Positions 16,092-25,541 are shown, numbered from the stretch's first letter. The stretch: DNA of 64,000 nucleotides from Bacteroidota bacterium (GCA_018268085.1 JAFDXE010000004.1:62001-126000), one strand, 5' to 3'. Program-made: numbers and translations. The notes: generated by a model not told the origin, from the letters alone.

Positions 16092-17333
16092 ATGATGATG
16101 AAATATGACATAGTACATATCACTTCTCTTTTTGAAAATGCTTCTGAAGGTTTTGTTATTGCAGATGACAAAGGCATTATCATTCTCGTAAATCCATCAG
16201 CATGCAGCATGTTTGGCTATACGGCAAAACAACTGGTTGGCAACCCGATCGAAATACTTGTTCCGAAACAATTTGCCAAAACGCATGTAAAGCAGCGTGA
16301 AGCTTTTCACAAACATCCTTCCAGCCGTAAGATGGGACAGGGCCGTGAGTTGTACGGCGCAAAAAAGAACGGCGATGTTTTCCCGGTAGAAGTAAGCCTG
16401 AGTAATTATGAACAGGACAAGAAGAAATATTGTATTGCATTTATCATCGACATCAGCCAGCGCAAACAGATAGAACTGAACATGCTTGCCCAGCAGCAAC
16501 AACTGGAAAAAGTTACTTCCGAACTACAAAAGCTGAATGTTGAACTGGAAGAAAAAGTTGCAGAAAGAACGGCCATATTAAAAGAAGCTCTGCAAAAACT
16601 GGAACAATCGCAAAGCGAACTAAGCGAAGCCCTCGATAAAGAACGACAACTCAATGAAATAAAAAGTCGCTTTGTGTCGATGGCCTCCCATGAGTTCAGA
16701 ACGCCATTGAGTACGGTGTTGTCTTCTGCATTACTGCTCGATAAATATGTGTTAACCGAAGAGCAGCCAAAAAGAGAAAAGCATATCGAACGGATTAAAA
16801 ACTCCGTAAAACATTTGAACGACCTGCTGGAAGATTTCTTATCGGTTGGAAAACTGGAAGAAGGAAAAGTAGAAACCGTTTGTGAATCTTTCCTGTTGCC
16901 CGATCTCATTCATGAAACCATTGAAGAAATGAAGGGGCTTGCCAGGAATGGCCAGGAATTAGTGTATCACCACAGCGGCGATAAAACAATTACCAGCGAC
17001 CGGAAGCTGTTAAAAAATATATTGTTCAATCTCATTTCTAATGCCATTAAATTTTCTGAAGACAATAGTGCCATCAGCATTACCAGTAAAATAAGCAGCA
17101 AAGCTGTTTCTATTGCAGTTGAAGACAAAGGCATTGGTATTGCACCGGAAGATATGGATCATTTATTCTCTTCCTTTTTCCGCGGTCAGAATGCAGTAAA
17201 CATACAGGGAACTGGTATGGGATTGCACATCATTAAACGTTACCTCGATTTGCTGAAGGGAGACATCTCCATTAAAAGCAAACTCAATAAAGGAACAACG
17301 GTACGCATTGAATTGCCGTTGAAAAAATCATGA
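16092..17333 (+). CDS. PAS sensor histidine kinase, paralogue of the kinase at 13765
   Basis: A 413-residue soluble kinase with the same layout as its neighbour: PAS (FENASEGFVIADDKG to FIIDISQRK), coiled coil (about 125-185), HisKA with SMASHEFRTPLST, and HATPase (NLISNAIKF, DKGIGI, GTGMGLHI). Three ATG codons in a row (16092, 16095, 16098) leave the exact start open. It lies 28 bases after the ric-like gene and is probably co-transcribed from the FNR-type promoter, which would make it part of a feedback loop. It has no dedicated regulator, so it may also phosphorylate the receiver-CRP protein. Confidence 0.9.
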   Translation: MMMKYDIVHITSLFENASEGFVIADDKGIIILVNPSACSMFGYTAKQLVGNPIEILVPKQFAKTHVKQREAFHKHPSSRKMGQGRELYGAKKNGDVFPVEVSLSNYEQDKKKYCIAFIIDISQRKQIELNMLAQQQQLEKVTSELQKLNVELEEKVAERTAILKEALQKLEQSQSELSEALDKERQLNEIKSRFVSMASHEFRTPLSTVLSSALLLDKYVLTEEQPKREKHIERIKNSVKHLNDLLEDFLSVGKLEEGKVETVCESFLLPDLIHETIEEMKGLARNGQELVYHHSGDKTITSDRKLLKNILFNLISNAIKFSEDNSAISITSKISSKAVSIAVEDKGIGIAPEDMDHLFSSFFRGQNAVNIQGTGMGLHIIKRYLDLLKGDISIKSKLNKGTTVRIELPLKKS

Positions 17334-17408
17334 CCAAAATCAGTGACTAATCTCTTGTTGCAAACTAACAACGGTCAGTTTCCCGCATATACTGTAAGGC
17401 TATTTTTA
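17330..17408 (+). promoter_or_regulatory. Candidate tandem FNR-type promoter of hemN
   Basis: Sites TGACTAATCTCT (17343-17356) and TAACAACGGTCA (17365-17378) each match five of six conserved bases, with centres 22 bp apart. TATTTTTA (17401-17408, five of six) begins 29.5 bp after the proximal centre. A further perfect box, TGACCAAAATCA, sits at 17330-17343, overlapping the end of the kinase gene. A problem is that the implied start of transcription falls almost on the hemN ATG. Confidence 0.45.
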
Positions 17409-17412
17409 CATC

Positions 17413-18783
17413 ATGAACAGTGAAAGTCCAAACGTATTATTGATCCGGAAATATAACAATCCCGTTCCGAGATATACCAGTTATCCCACTGTGCCTGTTT
17501 GGAAAGAATCGATAGAGGTGAACCAATGGATGCAGGCATTTAAAACTACATTCGAAGAAAAAAATTCAACAGACGGCATCAGCATTTACATTCACCTTCC
17601 CTTCTGCGAATCATTGTGCACCTACTGTGGCTGCAATAAAAAAATAACCACCAATCATTCGGTGGAAGAAGAATATATGGCTGCCCTTGAAAAAGAATGG
17701 CTGTTGTACCGCAAGCTGATGAAACAAACGCCTGTAATCCGGGAACTGCATTTAGGAGGAGGAACACCAACGTTCTTCTCCCCTAAAAACCTCGAACACC
17801 TGTTGAAGATCATTTTGGATAATAGCATTATTCATCCCAAACATGAATTCAGTATTGAAGGCCATCCGAACAACACCACTGCTGCACACTTAAAAATGTT
17901 ATATGCAAGAGGCTTCCGCAGGGTAAGTTTTGGCGTGCAGGATAATGATCCGGCTGTGCAACACATCATCAATCGAATACAACCTTTTGAAAATGTAAAA
18001 CAAGTTACGGAAGAAGCCAGGAAGATCGGCTTTAAATCCGTGAACTTCGACCTCATCTACGGCTTACCACTACAAACTACAGAAAGTATTGAGAGAACCA
18101 TCAACAAAGTGCTGGAGTTAAAACCTGATCGCATTGCTTTTTATAGTTATGCGCATGTTCCCTGGACCAGCAAAGGGCAAAGGCTGTTCGATGAATCGCA
18201 CTTACCTGCACCCGAAGATAAACTGGCGTTGTACCTGAAGGGAAAAGAACTCTTTGTAAAAAACGGGTACACCGATATAGGCATGGATCATTTTGCCCTG
18301 CCTGCCGATGACCTGTACAAAGCCTGGGAATCGGGTAAACTACACCGCAATTTCATGGGATATACCACGCAACATGCAGGATTGCTGATCGGGCTTGGCG
18401 TATCTTCAATAAGTGATACCGGCAACGCTTATGCGCAGAATGAAAAAACAATTCACAATTATTACGAGCGGATTACAGCCAATGAATTGCCAGTAAAGAA
18501 AGGTTACTTTTTATCGGCAACAGACCAGTCGTTCGGCAAATATATTTTAGATATAAGCTGTAAAGGCAAAACAACATTCAGGGAAGCGGATCTTCCTTTA
18601 TTGCAACAATATACATTCCCCCGGCTTACACAATTTGAAAAAGACGGACTGATTACCTGGAACAAGGAATCATTATCTCTTACCGAACAAGGCCGTTATT
18701 TTATCCGCAATATCTGCAGCGCATTCGATTTGTATCTTCCAGGTATGAATGAGGATAAGCCTGTTTTTAGTAAAGCGATTTAA
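17413..18783 (+). CDS. hemN: Oxygen-independent coproporphyrinogen III oxidase
   Basis: A 456-residue radical-SAM enzyme that converts coproporphyrinogen III to protoporphyrinogen IX without O2 in heme synthesis. The cluster motif is CESLCTYCGC (from about residue 65), giving CxxxCxxC plus the extra Cys typical of HemN. It is followed by HLGGGTPTF, SIEGHPN and SFGVQDNDP. The N-terminal YNNPVPRYTSYPTVPVW is the usual HemN opening. Heme is needed for the cbb3 oxidase, which fits the shared FNR-type control. A TTG at 17440 is an alternative start if the mapped promoter is right. Confidence 0.95.
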   Translation: MNSESPNVLLIRKYNNPVPRYTSYPTVPVWKESIEVNQWMQAFKTTFEEKNSTDGISIYIHLPFCESLCTYCGCNKKITTNHSVEEEYMAALEKEWLLYRKLMKQTPVIRELHLGGGTPTFFSPKNLEHLLKIILDNSIIHPKHEFSIEGHPNNTTAAHLKMLYARGFRRVSFGVQDNDPAVQHIINRIQPFENVKQVTEEARKIGFKSVNFDLIYGLPLQTTESIERTINKVLELKPDRIAFYSYAHVPWTSKGQRLFDESHLPAPEDKLALYLKGKELFVKNGYTDIGMDHFALPADDLYKAWESGKLHRNFMGYTTQHAGLLIGLGVSSISDTGNAYAQNEKTIHNYYERITANELPVKKGYFLSATDQSFGKYILDISCKGKTTFREADLPLLQQYTFPRLTQFEKDGLITWNKESLSLTEQGRYFIRNICSAFDLYLPGMNEDKPVFSKAI

Positions 18784-18786
18784 GGT

Positions 18787-18925
18787 AGCTGTGAGCTGTG
18801 AGCTATGAGCAGCGAGCAATGAGCTGTGAGTTTTTTCGAAAGATTAATCAGTGTACATGTAGATGTTCGAATAGAATATTTTTTTATCCAACATCCATCA
18901 TCCTGCATCCGGCATCCGGCATCCC
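18787..18925. repeat. Intergenic low-complexity repeats between hemN and paaD
   Basis: From 18787 to about 18830 there are imperfect 7-bp repeats of GAGCTGT/GAGCTAT/GAGCAAT type, related to the array after ccoI. From about 18889 to 18925 there are CATCC/GGCATCC repeats. The two ends of hemN and paaD converge here. No gene is seen. Confidence 0.7.
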
Positions 18926-18927
18926 GC

Positions 18928-19431
18928 CTAATGGCATTTAAAATATTCAAACGGCTGCATACAATCTTCACAATACCACAATGCTTTACAGGGAGTAGAT
19001 CCAAACTGGCTGGTTAGTTTTGTATGATAGCTGTTGCACCGGGGGCAGGGAACTTCCTTACGGGCAAACAATGTGTCTGCAGACCCGGCATCGCTAACAG
19101 GAGGTGCAATGCCGTATTGCTTTAATTTATTTTTGGTTGTATCGCTAAGCCAATCGGTAGTCCAGGCGGGAGATAAAACGATTTCCAGTTTCACGTTTTC
19201 AACGCCGTTCATTTTCAGCACCGACTCAATTTCAAATCTGAATACATGCATGGCAGGGCAACCCGAATAACTTGGGGTAATGGTAACCGTTACTGAATTA
19301 CCAGGCTCCACTTTCACTTTTCTCACCAATCCAAGTTCAACGATGCTGATCACCGGTATATCCGGATCAGCAACCATATCCAGCAATTGCCATACTTTCT
19401 GTTCGGTTATATGTATCGCTTCTTTTACCAT
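18928..19431 (-). CDS. paaD: Phenylacetyl-CoA epoxidase subunit PaaD (PaaJ)
   Basis: A 167-residue protein. The N-terminal MIP18/DUF59 domain (VADPDIPVISIVELGLVRKV, PSYSGCPAMHVFRFEIE, LSPAWTTDWLSD) is followed by a C-terminal Cys-rich zinc-ribbon-like segment (CPRCNSYHTKLTSQFGSTPC, CEDCMQPFEYFKCH). PaaD is thought to help mature the iron centre of the PaaABC epoxidase. It is the last gene of the aromatic operon and overlaps paaC by 7 bases. Confidence 0.93.
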   Translation of the reverse strand: MVKEAIHITEQKVWQLLDMVADPDIPVISIVELGLVRKVKVEPGNSVTVTITPSYSGCPAMHVFRFEIESVLKMNGVENVKLEIVLSPAWTTDWLSDTTKNKLKQYGIAPPVSDAGSADTLFARKEVPCPRCNSYHTKLTSQFGSTPCKALWYCEDCMQPFEYFKCH

Positions 19432-20183
19432 GTTGCCCCGGGATGTGCCCTTTGCAGATATTGCATTTCACAAAGTATATGACCAAGATGTTCTGTATGA
19501 ATGCCATTAATGCCGCCCTTTATATCAAAATGATATTCCGGAATTTCCAGGGAAGCCTGGCTGAAAATATCGCCAACCTGTTCTCTCCACTCAGCATACA
19601 ATTCTTTGATGTTGAAACTCATTCCCGCCTCGATTAACACTTCATCCGTTTCATTCATTTCAAACATATCATCGGTAAACCGCCAGAGTTCATCAAGAGC
19701 AAACTGAACTTTGTGTTTGCTCAATTCTGTTCCCTGCCCCAGCCTGATGATCCATTCTGCACTATGGCGGAAATGGTAACGCATTTCCTTTACTGCTTTG
19801 GCCGAAAGGCCGCTGATCCTTTCATCTTTACTATCCGACAGCCTGCTGTACAGCAACCTGGCATAACAGGCATACAACAATTGTTTCATCATCGTAAAGG
19901 CAAAATCGCCATTAGGTTGTTCTACAATCAGAAAATTGAAATATTGCCGTTCATTTCTTAAAAAAGCAATATCATCGGCTGTTTTTGTATGGTTATCTAA
20001 CGCTGCCGCATACTCGTAAAAACTTTCAGCTTCACCAAACAGATCGAGCGAAAGATTGGTAAGCGCAATGTCTTCTTCCAGGATTGGTCCTTTACTGCAC
20101 CATTCGGCGAGGCGCTGACCGAGAATCATATTATTGTCTGCAATACGCAAACAAAAATTATAAAGCGCTGCATTGAGTGTCAT
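19425..20183 (-). CDS. paaC: Phenylacetyl-CoA epoxidase subunit PaaC
   Basis: A 252-residue protein from the ATG at 20183 (MTLNAALYNFCLRIADNNMILGQRLAEWC). A longer frame exists upstream but would run through paaB. Key family segments are GPILEEDIALTNLSLDLFGEA, YCHR-like YHFRHSAEWIIRLGQGT and ELWRFTDDMFE. It is the structural, non-catalytic partner of PaaA in the multicomponent monooxygenase that epoxidises phenylacetyl-CoA. It starts one base after the paaB stop. Confidence 0.93.
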   Translation of the reverse strand: MTLNAALYNFCLRIADNNMILGQRLAEWCSKGPILEEDIALTNLSLDLFGEAESFYEYAAALDNHTKTADDIAFLRNERQYFNFLIVEQPNGDFAFTMMKQLLYACYARLLYSRLSDSKDERISGLSAKAVKEMRYHFRHSAEWIIRLGQGTELSKHKVQFALDELWRFTDDMFEMNETDEVLIEAGMSFNIKELYAEWREQVGDIFSQASLEIPEYHFDIKGGINGIHTEHLGHILCEMQYLQRAHPGATW

Positions 20184-20184
20184 A

Positions 20185-20484
20185 TTATAAACCGGTTGTG
20201 CCTTTCGGCATTTTATAAAAATTAGGTGTGCGGTACAACTTGTCGCCTGCAGGATCAAAGAACTCTGCTTCATCTTCAGGCTTTGTAGCAGCAATGGAAA
20301 CCGTTGGCACTACCCAGATGCTCCTGCCCTCACTTCTCCGGGCATATACATCCCGTGCATTCTGCAAAGCCATTTGCTGATCGCTTGCATGTAAACTACC
20401 AGCGTGCTCATAAGGAGCGCCGCTACGAGGCTGTATAAACACTTCCCATTGTTTGAATTGATTGTCATTTGTATTCATACCCAT
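20185..20484 (-). CDS. paaB: Phenylacetyl-CoA epoxidase subunit PaaB
   Basis: A 99-residue protein with the typical WEVFIQPRSGAPYEHAGSLHASDQQMALQNARDVYARR and SIWVVP motifs. PaaB is a small subunit of the PaaABC(D)E complex. The gene sits 12 bases after paaA. No paaE (reductase) gene is visible in this window, so electrons must come from a protein encoded elsewhere. Confidence 0.94.
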   Translation of the reverse strand: MGMNTNDNQFKQWEVFIQPRSGAPYEHAGSLHASDQQMALQNARDVYARRSEGRSIWVVPTVSIAATKPEDEAEFFDPAGDKLYRTPNFYKMPKGTTGL

Positions 20485-20496
20485 AAAAATTTTGCA

Positions 20497-21444
20497 TTAA
20501 TAAATAGAAGTATCTGCTGTTTCCTGTTGTTTTTCAGCAAAGGCACGAGCCGCATCTCTCACCCATCCGCCTTCACGGTGATATTTGATGTGGTGCAGCA
20601 TGCGCTTATGATTACATGGCCCATCGCCATTGATCACTTTATAAAATTCTTCCCAGTTGATAGGCCCTGCTTCCCAGTTCATCGTTTGATCATTATATTT
20701 CAACAACGGATCAGGAACAATCAAACCAATGTGATGCGCCTGCTCAACTGTTCTGTTGATGAAACGCTGACGCAAACGATCATTGCTTTCCACTTTTATT
20801 TTCCATTTCATTGATTCGCTGGAATGAACCGATTCCGTATCGTGCGGGCCAAACATCATCAGTGATGGCCACCACCATCTGTTCATGGCATCCTGTGCCA
20901 TTTCTTTTTGAGCAGCAGTGCCCGACATCATTCTCGCCATGATCTCATATCCCTGCCGTTGGTGAAATCCTTCTTCTTTACAAATACGCAACATAGCCCT
21001 GGAATATGGACCGAAAGAACATTTAGCCAACATGGTTTGATTAACAATCGCAGCCCCATCCACCAACCAGCCAATGGCGCCAATGTCGGCCCAGGTTAGT
21101 GTAGGATAATTAAACACGCTTGAATACTTTGCTTTGCCGGCATGCAACTGGCCGATCATTTCATCCCGATCTATGCCCAACGACTCCGCAGCAGAATACA
21201 GGTACAACCCATGGCCGCCTTCATCCTGTATTTTTGCCAGCAGTATTTTTTTTGCACGCAGGCTGGGAGCTCTCAATACCCAGTTGCCCTCTGGCTGCAT
21301 ACCAATAACTTCGGAATGGGCGTGTTGTGAAATCTGGCGCAGTAAAGTTTTACGATACGCATCCGGCATGGGATCGCCGGGTTCTATTTTTTCGCCGTTA
21401 TCAATCCTGGACTGGAATTGTTTCAGCATCATTTCATCACTCAT
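20497..21444 (-). CDS. paaA: Phenylacetyl-CoA epoxidase catalytic subunit PaaA
   Basis: A 315-residue ferritin-like di-iron monooxygenase subunit. It carries the expected EXXH-type ligand regions ([36 protein letters not shown]), the start [24 protein letters not shown] and [13 protein letters not shown]. It inserts one oxygen atom of O2 into phenylacetyl-CoA to form the ring epoxide. It lies in the long minus-strand operon led by tnaA. Confidence 0.96.
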   Translation of the reverse strand: MSDEMMLKQFQSRIDNGEKIEPGDPMPDAYRKTLLRQISQHAHSEVIGMQPEGNWVLRAPSLRAKKILLAKIQDEGGHGLYLYSAAESLGIDRDEMIGQLHAGKAKYSSVFNYPTLTWADIGAIGWLVDGAAIVNQTMLAKCSFGPYSRAMLRICKEEGFHQRQGYEIMARMMSGTAAQKEMAQDAMNRWWWPSLMMFGPHDTESVHSSESMKWKIKVESNDRLRQRFINRTVEQAHHIGLIVPDPLLKYNDQTMNWEAGPINWEEFYKVINGDGPCNHKRMLHHIKYHREGGWVRDAARAFAEKQQETADTSIY

Positions 21445-21475
21445 ATTTTTTTATTGAAGATGATCAATATGTTTT

Positions 21476-22633
21476 TTATAATGTGCCCCGTTTACGCTGC
21501 TCCTCTTCTATGCTTTCAAACAAGGCTTTAAAATTTCCCTTGCCGAATGATTTGGCTCCCTTGCGCTGAATGATCTCGAAGAATAATGTTGGCCTGTCTT
21601 CCACCGGCTTTGTAAAAATCTGCAACAGGTAGCCGTCTTCATCCCTGTCTACCATAATACCCCATTTCTTCAGTTCATCCAGGTCTTCTTCAATAATTCC
21701 CACCCTTTCTCTTACAGTATCATAATATGATCCGGGAACATACAGGAAGTCAACTCCACGTTTACGCATTTCCGATATGGTGAACACGATATCATCAGTA
21801 GCTACGGCAATGTGCTGGCAACCCGGCCCACGGTAGAAATCTATATATTCTTCTATCTGTGATTTTTTCTTTCCCATGGCAGGCTCGTTGATCGGGAATT
21901 TAATGCGGCCATTTCCATTCGACATTACTTTGCTCATCAGTGCGGTGTACTCGGTAGAAATATCCTTATCATCAAAAGTTACCAGGTTGGCAAAGCCCAT
22001 CACGTTGGCATAAAAACCGGCCCATTTATTCATGCCGCCAAGCTCCACATTTCCTACCATGTGATCTATGTATTTCAAGCCTGTTGGAATAGGATGATAT
22101 TCTGTTTTCCATTCAACAAATCCAGGCATAAATGTTCCTTTATAATTTTTTCGTTCAACAAATATGTGAACCGTTTCACCATAAGTATGAATGCCCGACC
22201 GAACGATCTCTCCATGCTCATCTGTTGTAACAAATGGTTCCATGTATGGCTTCGCTCCTCTCTTTGTGGTTTCTTCAAAAGCGCTCCTGGCATCATCTAC
22301 CCAGAGAGCGATAACTTTTACGCCGTCTCCGTGTCTGCGCACATGATGAGAAATTTCACTTTCCGGATCAAATGAAGTTGTAAGCACCAATCGTATTTTA
22401 TCCTGTACGAGCACATAAGAACTCCTGTCTTTTAATCCCGTTTCCAAACCTGCGTAAGCCAATTCCTGGAAACCAAAGGCGGTTTTATAATAATGAGCAG
22501 CCTGTTTTGCATTGCCAACATACAGTTCTACATAATCAGTACCGTTGATGGGAAGAAAATCTTCTGCCTTGTCAAAAACTTTTTGCCCGCTGTAATCATA
22601 GTTGGCAATATTGGTAAGATCTTTTGTTTCCAT
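21476..22633 (-). CDS. hppD: 4-hydroxyphenylpyruvate dioxygenase
   Basis: A 385-residue vicinal-oxygen-chelate dioxygenase with two glyoxalase-like halves. Iron ligands are visible in YIDHMVGNVE (His), QHIAVATDDI (His) and LFFEIIQRKGAKSFGKGNFKALFE (Glu, with the C-terminal gate helix). It converts 4-hydroxyphenylpyruvate to homogentisate in tyrosine and phenylalanine breakdown. The product is the substrate of the adjacent hmgA, only 5 bases away. Confidence 0.96.
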   Translation of the reverse strand: METKDLTNIANYDYSGQKVFDKAEDFLPINGTDYVELYVGNAKQAAHYYKTAFGFQELAYAGLETGLKDRSSYVLVQDKIRLVLTTSFDPESEISHHVRRHGDGVKVIALWVDDARSAFEETTKRGAKPYMEPFVTTDEHGEIVRSGIHTYGETVHIFVERKNYKGTFMPGFVEWKTEYHPIPTGLKYIDHMVGNVELGGMNKWAGFYANVMGFANLVTFDDKDISTEYTALMSKVMSNGNGRIKFPINEPAMGKKKSQIEEYIDFYRGPGCQHIAVATDDIVFTISEMRKRGVDFLYVPGSYYDTVRERVGIIEEDLDELKKWGIMVDRDEDGYLLQIFTKPVEDRPTLFFEIIQRKGAKSFGKGNFKALFESIEEEQRKRGTL

Positions 22634-22638
22634 ATATT

Positions 22639-23820
22639 TTAATTTGTAGTGGTTAACACCGGTTTAGTCATCCATGATTTATAATAATCTTTCACTTCAT
22701 ACCGCATCGCCTCATCCGTAATTTTTAACGCATTGAACGGATCAATCATCACGGCTAGTTCCTTTGTTTCTTTTTTACCAATGCTGCGTTCGATAGCGCC
22801 GGGATGAGGGCCATGCGCCACACCTGCAGGATGCAACGTGAATTGCCCTTTCTTAATATTATTCCTGCTCATAAAATCACCATCAACATAATACAGTATT
22901 TCATCTGCATCAATATTACTGTGGTGATAAGGAGCCGGGATGGCATTTGGATGATAATCGTACAAACGCGGCACAAATGAACAGATCACAAAATTCCTTC
23001 CTTCAAACTGCTGGTGAATGGGTGGCGGCATGTGAATGCGACCGGTGATGGGTTCAAAATTGAAAATAGAAAATGCATAAGGATAACTGTAGCCGTCCCA
23101 GCCAACCAGGTCGAAAGGATGCGTTTCAAACGTGTAGGGGTAAACGAGGCCTTTCTTTTTGATCATTACTTTAAAATCACCATGTTCATCATGGGTTTCG
23201 AAACTGTGGGGCAGTTTGAAATCACGTTCACAGAATGGCGAATGCTCAAGCAACTGCCCGAACTCATTACGGTAACGCTTAGGCGTTTTAATAGGACTGT
23301 GTGATTCCACAAATAATATCCTGTTCTCTTCATCATCAAATTCCAGCTTATATATTGTTCCTCTTGGAATAATTACATAATCACCATACTCAAAATCAAC
23401 AGTACCATACATCGTTTTACATCTGCCACTGCCCTGGTGAATGAATAACATTTCATCCGCATCCGAATTCTTAAAAAAATATTCATCCATCGATTTAGAA
23501 GGGCAGGCAATACCGATATGCATATCGTCATTAAACAGGAAAACCTTGCGGCTTTCGATATAGTCATCGCAGGGCGGCACATCGTATCCCATAAAACTGC
23601 GGCAACGCAAATTATCTTCCAAAGCTACCGTTGGTCTTTTACTCACCGGCTCACCAATTTCCTTTACCATAGTTGGAGGATACAAATGATACAGCAAGGA
23701 TGATACGCTCGAAAATCCTTCCGTTCCGAATAATTCTTCATGATACAATGAACCATCCGGCTGCCGGAACACAACGTGTCTTTTATCCGGAATGCTTCCC
23801 TGTCGCTGATATACTGGCAT
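22639..23820 (-). CDS. hmgA: Homogentisate 1,2-dioxygenase
   Basis: A 393-residue cupin-type Fe(II) ring-cleavage enzyme. Recognisable segments are GDYVIIPRGTIYKLEF, HPFDLVGWDGYSYPYAFSI, HMPPPIHQQFEGRNFVICSFVPRLYDYHPNAIPAPYHHSNID and HPAGVAHGPHPGA, with the His/Glu iron ligands in the last two. It opens homogentisate to maleylacetoacetate. The isomerase and fumarylacetoacetase needed afterwards are not in the window. Confidence 0.96.
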   Translation of the reverse strand: MPVYQRQGSIPDKRHVVFRQPDGSLYHEELFGTEGFSSVSSLLYHLYPPTMVKEIGEPVSKRPTVALEDNLRCRSFMGYDVPPCDDYIESRKVFLFNDDMHIGIACPSKSMDEYFFKNSDADEMLFIHQGSGRCKTMYGTVDFEYGDYVIIPRGTIYKLEFDDEENRILFVESHSPIKTPKRYRNEFGQLLEHSPFCERDFKLPHSFETHDEHGDFKVMIKKKGLVYPYTFETHPFDLVGWDGYSYPYAFSIFNFEPITGRIHMPPPIHQQFEGRNFVICSFVPRLYDYHPNAIPAPYHHSNIDADEILYYVDGDFMSRNNIKKGQFTLHPAGVAHGPHPGAIERSIGKKETKELAVMIDPFNALKITDEAMRYEVKDYYKSWMTKPVLTTTN

Positions 23821-23841
23821 ATATTATTTTTTTAGGCGTGG

Positions 23842-24117
23842 TTAATTTTTATGCATTGGGCAATCCTTCATTTTCTTATCGCCCTTACAGCAGGATTTTG
23901 CTTCCCCTTTGCAACAGGATTTTCCCGATGTGCAGGATGCTTTGTCTTTACTGCATTCCTTTTTATCCTTTGAACAGGATTTTTTGCATGATTTCTTATC
24001 TGTGCAATGATGCGATGCAACTTCTTTCTTAGTAGTATCGCTGTTTACCTGTTGTGCATGCCCGTGAAAAGACAATGCGAATACAGCAGCGGCGAGAAGT
24101 ATCATTATTTTTTTCAT
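23842..24117 (-). CDS. Secreted Cys/Lys-rich small protein in the aromatic operon
   Basis: A 91-residue protein with a signal peptide (MKKIMILLAAAVFALSFHGHAQ) and a mature part of about 68 residues containing 10 Cys and many Lys and His (SCKKSCSKDKKEC, GKSCCKGEAKSCCKGDKK). It ends KDCPMHKN, resembling the CPMH of heavy-metal-binding domains. Its start overlaps the tnaA stop by 4 bases (ATGA), so it is translationally coupled to a cytosolic enzyme. Periplasmic metal binding is inferred from composition; it is not a recognised family. Confidence 0.8.
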   Translation of the reverse strand: MKKIMILLAAAVFALSFHGHAQQVNSDTTKKEVASHHCTDKKSCKKSCSKDKKECSKDKASCTSGKSCCKGEAKSCCKGDKKMKDCPMHKN

Positions 24118-25541
24118 ACTGTGATTAAGTTTGATGTTTTAATGTTGTTTTTAATATTTGTATTTATAACAGGAACAGGTTCCAGCTTCGCTGTAAAATG
24201 ACGCAGTATCGGCGCTTCTTCAACAATGCGCAGGCCCTCAATATTATTTCGCTTTTGAAAGAGTGCGATGATCACTTCGGCTACATAATCAATATGACTT
24301 TGTGTGTACACCCTGCGTGGAATGGCTAATCGTACCAACTCCATTGTGTTAGGAATCAGCCTGCCGTCTTCATCATATTTTCCAAACATCAGTGATCCGA
24401 TTTCAACACTGCGTATGCCGCCTTCGAGGTAAAGGGCACATACCAGTGCCTGGCCGGGATATTGTTCAACAGGAATATGCGGTAAAAAGGCTTTGGCATC
24501 GAGGTAAACAGCATGACCGCCCGAAGGTTGCATTACCGGTATAGCGGCATCTTTAAGTTTATTGAAAAGATATTCGATACTTTTTACCCGGTAACGGAGA
24601 TAGCTTTCATCCGTTACTTCCTTCAACCCAACGGCAATGGCCTCAAGATCTCGGCCGGCCAAACCGCCATAAGTAGGAAATCCTTCGGCAATGATCAGCA
24701 GGTTGCGGCATTTTTCAGCAAGTGCCGGATCATGCATGGCTAAAAATCCGCCGATGTTGGCAAAGGCATCTTTTTTTGCACTCATCGTACAACCATCAGC
24801 GTAAGTAAATATTTCTCTTGCAATTTCATCTACCGATACGTTTGCATACCCTTCTTCCCTGAGTTTGATGAAAAAAGAATTCTCCGCAAAACGACAGGCA
24901 TCAATAAAAAACGGAATGCCATTTCGTTTACAAATGGCGCTTACTTCACGGATATTCTGCATGCTTACCGGTTGCCCGCCACCGGAATTATTGGTGATGG
25001 TCATGATTACCATCGCTATAGCGGATGACGTTTTTTCCTTTATGAAAGATTGCAATGCATCCACATCCATATTTCCTTTGAAAGGTGCAGGGATCAAACA
25101 TTGCTTCCCCTCTGCACACAACAGATCAACACCTGTTGCACCGGCAAATTCAATATTGGCACGGGTTGTATCAAAAAGTGTATTGCTCACTACATACTTA
25201 TCCTTGCAATCGAGACAACTGAATAATATTTTTTCAGACGCCCTCCCCTGGTGCGTTGGAATAATAAAAGGCATACCGGTGAGCTGTTTTACCGTTTGTT
25301 CAAAATGCATAAAGCTCGAACTGCCGGCGTAGGATTCATCCCCTTTCATGATACCTGCCCACTGGTTACTGCTCATCGCACTGGTGCCACTGTCTGTTAA
25401 TAAATCAATCAACACATGTTGTGCGGCAATTAGAAAAGGATTATAAAAAGCATTTTCGAGGATCTGTTTACGTTCCTCAATAGTTGTGAAGTAGATAGGC
25501 TCTACCGACTTAATTTTAAAAGGTTCTATGATGGTTTTCAT
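24114..25541 (-). CDS. tnaA: Tryptophanase (beta-eliminating lyase)
   Basis: A 475-residue PLP enzyme of the tryptophanase/tyrosine phenol-lyase family: IDLLTDSGTSAMS, GDESYAGS, PTHQGRASE, TNNSGGGQPVSM, DACRFAENSFFIK and the PLP-lysine region TYADGCTMSAKKD. Two positions favour tryptophanase: GIRSVEIG, where tyrosine phenol-lyase has MERG, and LRHFTAKL, which keeps the tryptophanase His. It would split tryptophan to indole, pyruvate and ammonia. It heads the operon that continues through hmgA, hppD and paaABCD, with a tandem FNR-type promoter about 100 bases upstream. A tyrosine phenol-lyase activity cannot be fully excluded. Confidence 0.85.
   Translation of the reverse strand: MKTIIEPFKIKSVEPIYFTTIEERKQILENAFYNPFLIAAQHVLIDLLTDSGTSAMSSNQWAGIMKGDESYAGSSSFMHFEQTVKQLTGMPFIIPTHQGRASEKILFSCLDCKDKYVVSNTLFDTTRANIEFAGATGVDLLCAEGKQCLIPAPFKGNMDVDALQSFIKEKTSSAIAMVIMTITNNSGGGQPVSMQNIREVSAICKRNGIPFFIDACRFAENSFFIKLREEGYANVSVDEIAREIFTYADGCTMSAKKDAFANIGGFLAMHDPALAEKCRNLLIIAEGFPTYGGLAGRDLEAIAVGLKEVTDESYLRYRVKSIEYLFNKLKDAAIPVMQPSGGHAVYLDAKAFLPHIPVEQYPGQALVCALYLEGGIRSVEIGSLMFGKYDEDGRLIPNTMELVRLAIPRRVYTQSHIDYVAEVIIALFQKRNNIEGLRIVEEAPILRHFTAKLEPVPVINTNIKNNIKTSNLITV

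Noticed and set aside
16406..16909. 167-codon Ser/Cys-rich frame antisense to the second PAS kinase
   Set aside because: It is the mirror of the coiled-coil coding region; its composition reflects Glu/Lys codons on the other strand.
24114..25541. Tyrosine phenol-lyase as the product, which would suit the tyrosine genes downstream
   Set aside because: The residues at two specificity positions (VEIG and RHFTAKL) match tryptophanase; tyrosine phenol-lyase has MERG and a Phe there.
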